A stretch of 64,000 nt of DNA from Diphasiastrum complanatum (Eukaryota; Streptophyta; Lycopodiopsida; Lycopodiales; Lycopodiaceae): NCBI GenBank assembly GCA_029204225.1, contig CM055094.1, positions 13,164,813 to 13,228,812 of the forward strand. The letters run 5' to 3'. Under the pieces are notes generated by a model. It was given only the letters and a program-made list of their open reading frames with translations, had not been told where the DNA came from and searched no databases. This document shows positions 1-11,700 of this stretch, in pieces; the stretch's first letter is position 1; every line of letters starts with the position of its first letter. A program made the translations under genes and the position numbers.

Positions 1-1815
1 TCGTTGATTGCCATTTACTCCTTAGTCAACGTTGGTCCTACCCAAGAGAATCCAGATTATTTTGAAACCCAAATAGCAACTTATGCTTGGGTACTAATGA
101 GACATAGGCAATGCTGGTTGGCTAAAATTTGTTGATTTCTGGATTCCATTATTGTTGTTTTGAATAGATTTTTAACTTTTTTTGTTGCATGTGTTTTTTG
201 TTTAAACTTTACCTTATGACATCATTGACTTCTCGAGACTCGAATTGAATTTTGTAAATTTGGGTATATTCCAATCTTACGAATAGATACATCTCTACCC
301 TGTCACTGGTGCTAAGTGGACAAGGTCATTTCAAGGTAGAATCTTTCAATGGCTTGTTGATTACAGACAACAACTATGTTTTGTTCATTTGTAAAGAATT
401 ATAGTCAATCTCTGTGCCTTGGTGGTGAAAAATTGTTGGTAGTGTTGGTGTCCAAACATCAATTCGTTCTTCCTGTCATCTAGTATAAATGACATGTTCA
501 TGGAACTATATCTAGCTTTTATCTAAAACTATCTACGAAAATCGATAATTCGTGTATGATTTGATTTCTACGAGTCCCAAAAAAGTATGGAATATATTGA
601 TTCGATCCAGTACAATTTATGCCAATTTATTGCTAGTACACCAAATTTTGGCATTTGTTACTTACCACCATGCTGTGTTTGTCCTCCTTGCAATATCAGC
701 AAATGCTTTATAAGTATCTGTGGTCATATGCCTTGGATTCAAGTTGCCTTTTATTCATTTTGGGGTTTCTCCCCAGAGAAGGGTAGCACATAAGAGCAAG
801 ATGAAGGTACAGGTTTCAGACAACTGCTTGCAAGAGGATAGGAAGCACTTAGCACATTAAGCTATGCTTTTCTTTCCCTCTTTTGGTTCCTTCCTTGTTT
901 CAGACGTGTCTATTATTCAGACCCAATCTGGTTTTAAAACTTTGACGAAGTGCAATTACTCCATTTGTCTCCAAGTCTCAAGAAATTGTGCTGACAATAG
1001 TAAATTCCTTTGAGTAGATCCAGCTCATCAAGCTAGTCAAATTTTTCGGGTCATGTGCCCTCCCTCTGGAGGTTATGAAGTAAATATTTGAGTTAATGTC
1101 AGTCATGTTGACCGCGATATAGTGTGCTTGTCAAGGTTAGTTATCCAAAGATCAGGTTCTGTCTTAGATTTTACGCCCATCTGGCATGTAGCTGCACATT
1201 GTGGTGTCAATTTGCTGTCAGATGACGTATACAGCTTGGACTTGGTGCTTGAAGAGAAACCGCTACCCAGTTGGTCTAGTGAAGCTGGTTCTTGTTCCAC
1301 TGATCATTTTAAATAACAAGTGTCTATCCATCATCTTTGTCAACAATCACTAACAAATTATGTATGCAAAGGCTTTTGTGCATGAAGTCTGTAGGAACCT
1401 TTTCACAAGTTTTGGCTGTCTGATTCAGAGTTTCTTGGGAGATAGTATGAAATTAAGGCTTTAAGCCTGTGGGGTAATGTAAAAGAATAAGAAGTTCAGA
1501 ACTCCTTTATGGAACATTAAGCTTGCGAAACTTCATCTTACAGCTTGTGCACCCCAGCTAACCAGAGGTAAGAGCTGGTTAGTGCCATAGGACAGGTGTA
1601 AAGTTCTCTTCTTTGCTAGGAGTAAAGGCCAGGATAATCTAAGTTGTGGGTAGTGCCCAGTGCTTTTGCAAAATTGGGGGAGTTTGACCTGCTAGTATCA
1701 GATGAATCCACATTATTGGAAGTAAATTTGAGAATCTAGACATTCTTATGCTATAGCTGAAACAGGGAAATCGCATTATACCGTGCTATTACATAAATTC
1801 TTGTTTTGATTTCAG
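1..1815. other. No recognised gene; presumed 5' intron or upstream of gene 1
   Basis: Exon A of the nucleotidyltransferase gene starts at 1816 in the middle of a codon, so at least one coding exon lies upstream. I looked for the roughly 50-residue N-terminal helix region of this family and found nothing convincing. An open stretch at 1-150 contains a weakly similar reading (LIAIYSLVNVGPTQE) that could be the end of that exon, with a possible GT donor near 110, but the match is too poor to call. Confidence 0.4.
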
Positions 1816-1974
1816 GGAGCAGAATCGTTGCCTTTGGTTCATATGTGATGGATATGTTTACTTCGAGAAGTGACTTGGATCTGTCTTTAATGATTGGAGA
1901 TGAAGATTACTCACGAGATGATAAACTTCGATTCTTGAAGAGATTGAGAAAGAGTCTTTACAAACTCGAAAATG
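1816..1974 (+). CDS. Transferase exon A: nucleotidyltransferase core
   Basis: Bounded by a TTTCAG acceptor and a GTAAGC donor. It starts with the last two bases of a split codon and ends with the first base of one. It encodes the VAFGS motif and SDLDLS, where the two aspartates are expected metal ligands, then a charged helical stretch. Confidence 0.9.
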
Positions 1975-4900
1975 GTAAGCAGCATATTGTTTTTTAGTTT
2001 TCCAGTGTTCTAGCACCGCTGTTGAAGAAACTTGGCCATTATAATATCTAGATAGTAACACTTAATAATCAACAAAGTATCATTCTGGCCCATAGTTGCA
2101 ACTGTCAAATCAAGTAGATTTCAATTGAGATTTTAAAATTCACATTTGCTTCAAAAGATCCAAATTGCATAACGTATCAAATCATATGATAAATTGCAAG
2201 GATTACGTATTTTAGTATAGATTGCTAAGAGATCCGAGACTCCCTAGTTATCGCAGCAAATGTAGCATTTGAAACTTACCGTATCAAGTTTAAAATTCTT
2301 GCTAGGAGTAAAATGAAGAGTCAAATCTTGCATCAAATAAAAAGGATTTGAAAGATTAGTAATCTATAGAAGGAAATGATATTTCTACGGAGATTGATGA
2401 GCGTTTCGAGATCTGAAGAATTGTTGCATCCAGTGATTCCACTCACAACTTTTTGTTGATCTAGGCTCTTGATTTTGAGTCTTGCTGCATTGTAGATTGA
2501 TTTTTTTTAAGAGTGTGACGTGTCAGTTTTGAATTTCAGATCAAAAGACAATCTCTAAGATTCAGGCTGTGATGCGAGCAACAGTCCCAGTAGTAAAGTT
2601 TGTTGTGAGTAGGACAGGCACTGAGTGTGACATTTCTGTGGAAAATAAAGATGGAGTGCTGAAATCAACGCTTCTGTGGATATTTTCTTCTATGGACGTT
2701 AGATTCAGACAGCTTTGTTTTCTGGTAAGATATTTTGCTTCCGGTAGTTAATCAGTGCAAGAAACTGGGTGATGGGAATGTTTTTCAAGAATGGCTGCCA
2801 TCCAGTGGGTCAGGTAACCTGCTGAAGACAAAATCCAATCAAAAGATTGCTTTTTGAAAATGTCAGCTGTACATTTGTGGAGATTATCTCTTACCCTAAT
2901 AAGAAGAACCTTCTTTTTATTTTATGATATGCCACCCAGTATTTTGCATTGTTTCCTTAATTTGTTATTGATGCTAATTGACATGGGTAGGACCCATCGT
3001 AAGACAATCTAGCTTGTACTCGTATCCTGTGTCCTTCAATCTGTAGGGCTTGGTTATAGGGCTTGGGATCTTATGGTAAAATTTCCATCATTTTTAGCAT
3101 GTTTGAATAGCCCTTGAAGCATGTTCAACTTTTACTTCGTTTACAAAAAACTTTATCTCATGGCTTTCGAAGTCACCAATTATTGTGCTAAATTGCGGTT
3201 TTCTGCATTTATCATGAATCCATGGCGTGTGCATGATGATTGCAGTTGAAGCATTGGGCTAAAGCACAAGATGTTAATCAACCAAAGGATGGAACACTGA
3301 GCTCCTTTGCAATCATTCTTCTTGTTGCCTTCCATCTGCAGGTATTTAGATGGTGTGAAGTTAAATATTCAGTTTTTTTACTGGATCTGCTACTTTATCC
3401 TTCCATAACATGTGCTGATTTTCTCTATTTATATTTTGAAAAATCTCCTTTCCAGTAGAATAGCACTCTGCCACCAACAATTATAGAGGCATTGTCAAGC
3501 TTTCCTCAAAATACTTTATTGAATTGTAGCTTGACCGATATCTCACGTTACTGAATATGGTCGATAGAGGCATTAACTTTTCTCAAAATACTTTATTGAT
3601 TTGTAGCTTCACCCATATCTCACATTACTGAATATGGTTCATATCTAGTTGTTTTTATTGAATCTATGTTTGTTTTGGAACTTCCATAGTTTCTGTTAAT
3701 TTTTTGTTGTTGTACAATTTCAGATTACTGGGCATTGATGTTCTTATGTACTTGATTGAGTGAAACCCTTGTTCTTCCCCTTTGGGGGTCTAACAATTGT
3801 TTCCACTAAGGCTCTCGGTTCTTTTATACTTAAACCAGTGTTCTTTTTTGTTTTTGTTATAGGTGTCAAAGAACAGGATTTTCATGGGTTTTTTTGGTGG
3901 TAATTTTTGCAAATTTTTTTATGCACTGTATAAGCCTACTTTTCCCCAATCCAATCATATCTATTGCCGATGCACTGATTAGACATGCACTGACTGACGC
4001 AATTGGCCAATTCAGCTAAATTCATCATCCACTTTTATTAGTGGAACCTTTTTGTAACGTATTTCAAAGTCAAACTCTTGCATGAGTGATGACCATCTAG
4101 TCTTCATGTCTTAGGATATGATATCTTCGCACGTCAAGTATGAAAGCTCGTGCTATTTAGGAAAACGTAGCAGGGATGTGGCTAAGTTCAAGTTAAGCAT
4201 TATAGCGATTTCATATACATTGGCATGTTATAAGTTACTTAGAAACTCAAAAGGGTCGGAATGTACTGTACGTTCCGGAACGTGCTGGGTTGGAACGTTC
4301 TCTTAAAAATAAAAAAACATGTGTTAAACTGGCCGCGATCTTCCTTCTTCTTTGTAATACACTGAGGGACTCTAGATATACTGCTACCTCCACGAAGTAT
4401 GGTACAAAGGTCCCGGAACTTACTTCGGAGATCGAGTATGGTACTAAGGATACTGCTGGCACCTCTACGACCAGGTCTGGCCCCACGGACAATTCAACGG
4501 GATCCACACTGCAGAAGTCCGTCTCTGCTGAAACAATGGGAATACAAGCTACAATAGAGACTCTTTGCCCAATGGTGCTTGCCCAATTCGATGCCTAGCA
4601 ACATATTCAGGAACACGTAAGCTAGAATCTGCAAGTCTTCTAACAAACGGGAACAAAGTTGAATCAAGAGTTGAGGAACGATCTTTTCTGCAGTCATATG
4701 CTGTTGGGAAAATGGCATTGTCTCTTGGGTTCAGGATGCTATTCTCTGGGCTATTATCAATGAGAAGCGTGTTATGTGCAGTGGGAACGAACTCCTCTGG
4801 GCAATCACGTAATGAATGGCAGGAATTCCAGGAATTTAAGACTTTGAGAAGTAGTTCGCACGCAGGTTTTCTTGTGAGCAAATGATTGCGTTCATCTCTG

Positions 4901-5646
4901 ACAGTCAAACCATCATTCTGCCCAAGGACTAGATTCCTTTGTTAAAACGGAACGTATTTTTTTAAAATTTTTTTTGGTGAAATTCTGGAACGGAACGCGT
5001 TCCGTTCCGGAACGGGCAATTTAGGAACTTATAACCAACCCTTGCCTCAAGTAAACTGGCTTATTTTTAGTGTGATAACTAGATTCTCATGACGTTTGAT
5101 ATAATTCTGGAGCTCAAGAAAGGATGCTTAGGAAGGAATAAACTTAAGTTTACCAGCTAGAATTACTAGACACAAGTGAATGGTTCCTTGCTAGTGTAAT
5201 TGCTATGTTCAAGTATGTTAGTTTATGTGTTTCAGATAGTGTGAAATGTAGTATTTTTTGTAGAGTAGACCTTAATATTGTTGCTTAGGAACAGGAAGGT
5301 TGGTCAAAGCTCTTAATTTTAAATTGCTTCTGCAAGTATCCAACAAATAAAAGAATTAGTGTCACAAATATGCTCAAGAAGATCATCGTGGGCTGAACAT
5401 GTCATTTGTACTGTGTAATAGCATTGCATCTGTATGTGTAAATGGGTGCATGGATTTCCAATCCATTAATTCAATTACTATGTCGATGGACTTTAACCTA
5501 GAACTGTCATTCATATCTGCAGTTTATGTATTGAATACACAATCTATTTGCTGTAGCTGATTAAGTTACGGTTTTCTACTTTCATTTGAAGCTGGTGCTC
5601 AGACGCGATCTCCACCAATTTTTCCACCATTTTGTGTCTTTTTGGA

Positions 5647-5718
<72 letters not shown>

Positions 5719-8700
5719 GTGGATCTCTGTCAGCCTGCATCGACATTAGGTACTGTGGAAACATCTGGACCCACAACTTTGGTCAGAAAAAATTCATTAT
5801 GTCAAATTCCTGAATCCTTAGCTTCTGTTGCTTTACACTTGTCTAACAATGGAGCTAAAGATAGTTGCTCATATTCATATCTACTAGATTCAGCTGAAGG
5901 GTGCTTGCAGATCATGCCATGGATGATAATTGGGAGGCCTGCAGATCTTACTCTGCAGTACACATGTCAGGCCTGCTCATCTTCTAGAGGAACTATGACC
6001 TGCAACTTTGAGCAAGAATGCTTCAATCACAATGCATAATGATGTCTTTCTCGTCAACCTTAGTAGGATTTAATGCTAGATTTTGCCAATAGGTGCCTTG
6101 CTCTAAGATATGTTTTGATGGCGATATAAGTAGCACGTCCAACCTCTATTTTTGGTGGAACTGTTTTGCATTCATACTTATTAAATTTAGTCTTCTTCAA
6201 GAAAGCTTTGTTAACTGCTACTGTCTGAATGGTGTTGTAAGACTTCGGGTGTTTGACATGCTAGATTTTTGCATTGCAGATCCTTTATATATGGCTCTTA
6301 AAGCTAAAAAAAGCGCAACTGATCTCCTTTTCAAATATTGATTAGTATATTTCTGCAGATGGTTAGACCACCAGAGTTTTTAAGATAAGCTTATGACAAT
6401 TGTAGCGTTTTTATGGTTGAGATTCAAGCAGGTCTAGATCTGAAAGCTACCCCAAGCATGTTCTCAGAGGTTGAGAGGCGAGTTGAGATGTTTAAACGTC
6501 GAAACCCGGGAAGAATCAATACTGAAAGTGTGTCCCAGCTATTTGCCACATTTTTCGCAAAGGTTGATGTCTTGTTATCATTAGTTAAGTTACTGTTCAT
6601 CAATTCAAGTGTATCCATCAGTGATTTCTTTAATAGAGAAAGTTATGTTGTCAGATGTGGTGTAACAAAAGTAGATTGAAGGTGACACAGTGGTTGTATG
6701 TGAAGACAGTCTTATCACTAAGAGCTTCAGTTTATCAATTTAAACTTCTTCTCAAATGGGACATGATAGGCTCTAGCAGTATGATTTTTTTGTTCTGTTA
6801 GAAAATTTAGTACTCAGCTAAGGTAATGCATTATATGTTCTTCATTTATGGTTAAAAGAGAAAATACTGAATGCATATGGAAGTTTGCTGCTAGCATAAA
6901 TTTTTTTCCTTAATCTGCTGAAACTTTGTGCATTCTGTAGAACAATGAGTATTCTCATCCTGTGGAATATAGTCTGCCACCATGTGGCTGCACATCCATC
7001 CAGGTGCAGAGGTGCCAATTGAATCTTATGGACATTGTCTTTCGAATTCACCAAAATATGTTTTTGATTCGCCAACCAATTTTCTTGTTAATTCCCAGTG
7101 GAAAAAACCAGAATATGTTGTACTCTGTACTTTGTCCTCAGTCTTGGAAAAAAGAGGTCCCAATGCTTTGAGGTTATCCAAGTGAAGCACACTGGAAGTA
7201 GAAAAAGAACTTGTACCAACTGTGGAGGCTGTGGAGGCTGTAGGTTAAGGTGGCTGAGGCATAGTACTTGGCTGCTATGGTGAAGCCTGAAGCGGAAATT
7301 GCTGGATTATGTCATGAAGCTTTGTCTGCATAGTGTCCTGCCCTAGTGCTCTATGAGATAGCTCCTGTGACATGGTGTTCTGCTGCCGTGACATCTTGAA
7401 AACATCTTGTTGCATCTGTGCCTTCTATGTTCCGGATGAAGAAGTTGAGCCTGTAGATCCTCTGGATCTCAACCACCAGAGAGGTAAGTGTAGTGGGAGC
7501 CACGTTCGAATGTGATGGTGGTGAGAACCACTTGGTAGCATTCTATGAGAGCACTGAATACTGTCCCTCCAGATTAAGTAGAAGATCTTTGAGCTGAAGT
7601 GTCGAAAACCACTCAAGGATAGCCTGTCAAGAGCACTAGGCACTGTTCCAACAAGTAATTTAAGTTTAAATTGTAAACTAAGGACTAACTTAACTGAGAA
7701 AAGTAGTAGAAAAGTCTACCGCTGAAGAACAGAGGCTCCATCCACACTGTAGATCACTGCAGGAGAAGTGTAGGAAGAGCAAGGGCTAACTTGAGGAGGA
7801 TGGAAGGTCTAAATAGCTTGATGAACAGGTCTCATGCTAGCCAACCTGCCAGTCTCTACAGCCTGCATGCGAATTCCTATAGTCTAAACAACAGTCATGG
7901 ATGCAAAAGTAGTAAATGGGTCCGTGAAGATAATAAATAATGCATAAATGTTTGTATGTAGTAATGTAGGAGGTTAAAAACAGGACCCATGGATGATGGG
8001 ATTTGTGAGGCATATGTATATATGTTGCATCGCATCCTTGGATGAGAGGGTGTCTTCTTGATACTTTTATTTGCTAGTATAGAATCATTGAGATGTAGGT
8101 GATGAAGCAAGGGTGTCACACGTCTCCGTCATGTTATGGGTGTGACCAAACTGAGATGGCATTCCTTGAAGCATCATAATAAAATACGTACAAGCATCTT
8201 CTTTTTAATGTGACTAGGAAAAGGTGCTAATGATTTGATACTAGATATGTGCATGAATGACTTGGGAGTGCCAAAGATCATATGTCTCTTCAAGTATTCA
8301 GCTCTATAATACTCATTTCACAGTGCCCTTTAGCACAGTAATATATAAGGCTGTAGGCTCTCACATGCAAAGGAGACCAAAATTTTATTTGCATATAGAA
8401 GTATGAAGACTAGAATATCATTAAGCCTACGCCCATCACAACCACTTACATGAATGTTATGGACTCACCTAAGCTAACCTTAATTACGAAGTTGCCCTAA
8501 TTGGGATATCTTTAGGTACTGGGCCATTACCATTAAGGGCATTTCCTTATGGGACCCAAGCATAGATGCACTGCGATTCTGAATCGCGATTCAGAATCGC
8601 AATTCTGAAACGCGTTTCGGGATTTTCCCAGAATCGCGCAGAATCATTTTTTTTTTTTTGGAAATTTTTTTAGGCAATATGGGTATCAGATGAAAGCTCT

Positions 8701-11700
8701 GATTGAGAGCATTATGACTGTGTAGTTTGCTGACTGTTTTGGGTGCGAAGCACCAAAAAGTGTGTTTTCACTCAGGGAGTTGGAAGGCCAAATCATGAAG
8801 AGGCCTTACTATCGGAGCCGGGGTCTACCGGCAGCCCCCGGACCGTGCCTCTAGATAGTATATAGGGCTAAACATTAGATACAAGATTCATTGTATTCAT
8901 TCTCTACTAATAGGTATTGCTTGGGCTATTCGTGGGAGATCTCTTGTCTATGCTTAGCCATTGTTCTTCATTTGATATCAACATCTGTGATTGTGTTCAT
9001 AACATGGTATTAGAACACTTTTTTGAGCAGTTGAGAAGTGTTTTTGTTTTTGGATTTTTTAGTTTCTCTATTTGTTGTGTATTTTTTTTTTGCAGGATCT
9101 TCGTTTGGAGCAACTGCCATCCCCTCCATTTCTTGCACCCATCTTGCTCAGCGCTTCTCTCTAATTTCCTCTCTCTCCCCACAGCATCTCCATCGCTGCC
9201 CAATTCCCTCTTCCCTTCCCTCTACCTTCCTTGCTATTCTCTCTCCAACCAGCGATCCGCTACTCTTTGTCCACCATCGCACCTCCACACTGTTCCCTGC
9301 CTCTATTTCGCCCTCATATCCTGCCCCTCGCTGGCCTTGAACTCTGCGCCCTGATCTCTTTGCCTCCTCTACCCTCACTCCTGTTTCCTTTACCCCCGCT
9401 CTCCCTCCTGCCTCGCCCCTTGCTCCCGTGGCCAAATCTGCCTCCCTTCCCTCTCATCGCGCGATCTCTCTCTCTCTCTCTGAGTACAACAAGTTTGCGG
9501 ATTGAAGCCGCGTACTCTAAGCTATTTTTGAGCGATCAAAATATAAGTCTGAATTAAGCGCAACTATTGATAAGCAGTAAGCGCAATGGCAATCTCTAAT
9601 CAACTCTAAAGAACTGAGCTAGAATGACCAAGAGTGTTCAAGCTCGCAGGCTTGAGAGAAAGCTAACTATTCAATACTTAATCTCAGTTAAGATGTTGAA
9701 ATATGAACAACTATTTATACTAAGCAATCAGGTCGTCAAATGCGGCTGCCAGTTGGCTAGAGTCTACTGGCATTCATCCAGTTCTTCTCAGAAGTTGCTT
9801 GCTGATAAGTGGTCACATTTGGCCGTAAACAGTGCGTCTGCAGAAATGAACGTGATTGTCACTCTGTAGAAATGAACGTAATTGTCATCAGGGAGAAAGC
9901 AAAAAACGCGACTTTTGTGAGAAATGCGACAGTCGCAAAATCTCATTTCCTGAATATTGGGGTAGCCCCACGCTTTGCCAAAGTCATTTCCTTAACATTT
10001 GAGGCACTTTGAAAAATGCGACATTGTATTTTTACGTGCAATTTTTGACAGTGTCGCTTTAAGAGAAAATTGACTGTAGCAAAAAGGCGATAGTGTTGGG
10101 TTTTATAGCGAGAGAAAATCCTCGACACTATTGTCAAACTCCGTGTATTTCTGCAAACTGTGTAAAAACACTTGTAATTCTGCAGACTGTGTAAAACACG
10201 GGAGAATCTGTAGAACTGGATAAACAGTTGGATGGAGATTAAAAACCGAAAGTTGATTAGTAGGAAGGAGAATAATCCAGCATAATCATCATACCAAGTG
10301 CTCCATGGCAAGCTTGGGCTTGGGAGAGAGTGATATTATGCATCAAGGACGTGAGCCCCTGGACTATGGAAGTACTGGTGTTATGTTATTAAGTGCATGG
10401 ATCTCGAGGTATAGACCTTAGGAGGTATGGAAGTATTGGTGTTATATTATCAAGTGCATGGATCTCGAGGTATATGCTTGACAAGATGTAGGTGACCCAG
10501 ATGTATTAATTAGTCAAGGCAAGTGGTGATGTGCATGGAAGAAAATAATGCCGAACTTTTGGGAAGTGGAACAAGTTCGTTAGAGAAGTTCACTGGGGTG
10601 GTTTAAGAAGCACGAACACTCTCTTCTTGCATGGAACCAGAGGGTGAGAAGCATGACTTGTTTTTGCGCAAGCGCAAATCTTGAACATAATTACGCTGCA
10701 TCTAGTGATGTGACAAACGAGACTCGTCGTCTTACCAACTGTTGCATAGAAAGTCTGGGCTTGAATTTGTTTAGGGGGCGAGCTGGCAGATAAAAGAGAG
10801 TGAAGCGATGATATGCAATGAGGACGTGATCCCTTAGATCCCTTAGACTTGCATCATGGTTGTATCAAGAGGGTGGGAAACGTGGAAGCACTGGAGCGAG
10901 GTTTACAAGAGGTAGATCCAACCATGAGAAAAGGTATAGATCGGTGTTTGATGTTTATGTGTGGATAACTGCACGGGCTGGATCTTGCTCGGGTGTCACA
11001 AGATAACATTCAAGAAAGTAATGGTCTGATAGTGTGGGGGGGTGGGGGGGGGCTTTTGGAAGGTAATAAAGCAAGATTTGGGTCTGGGGAACCTAGAGTG
11101 TAGTCAATAATATTGTGTTTGTTATATTGTCTGATGTCACACGTAAAACTGCTGGAAGATTAGCAACATGATATTCCATTATAAATGACCTTTTCTATGC
11201 CCTCCTAAGTTCAAGCATGCACACTTGATGTGACGTCATGGATCCTGAATGATTTGCAAACACAAGTAACAGATTCATGCTCATACGATTGCAGTGCATG
11301 TTTGACTAATCATAAGCTGATATGTGGCGGCATGTCATGCATGCATTGTTGTCCTGAACGGAAAGGACCTCACCTGTTTGCAATATTTTGGTGGTATATT
11401 CTTGACAGATTCACAAATAGAGCTGGATTTGTGTTTTTGGAGCAAAAATGGACGTCCAACGGTACATGCATAATGTAGATTTCTTTGTGCAACCTCAATT
11501 TGTTCAAATGTAGTGCAATAAAAATCTAACATGATAATTTACCTCTGTGGACCCCATAAACTGTTGGTTGTAATGTCTTTGTAAACGCAAGCCACTCTAC
11601 TTAACACCATCGAACTGACTGGATGTCGCTGTCTCAAAAAATTGAGCTGAATTGGAGGGGACTCGCACCATGTTCTCATGTGTCTCCGTGAAAAGTAATA

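Noticed and set aside
4290-4908. Overlapping open frames on both strands as a gene pair
   Set aside because: They lie inside a TIR element, overlap each other antisense and show no domain; probably captured or random sequence.
5632-6039. 135-codon open frame running through the CT microsatellite
   Set aside because: CT repeats are open in every frame, and the transferase exons on either side join perfectly without it. The 320 bases after the repeat have no recognisable domain.
6962-7185. Forward open frames taken as transferase exons
   Set aside because: They are the complement of a Gypsy gag signature on the minus strand, and the true continuation (12120-12224) matches the family in sequence and phase.
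8917-9354. 145-codon open frame as a cellular gene
   Set aside because: It overlaps an LTR end, the primer-binding site and a pyrimidine-rich leader in which other frames are also open.
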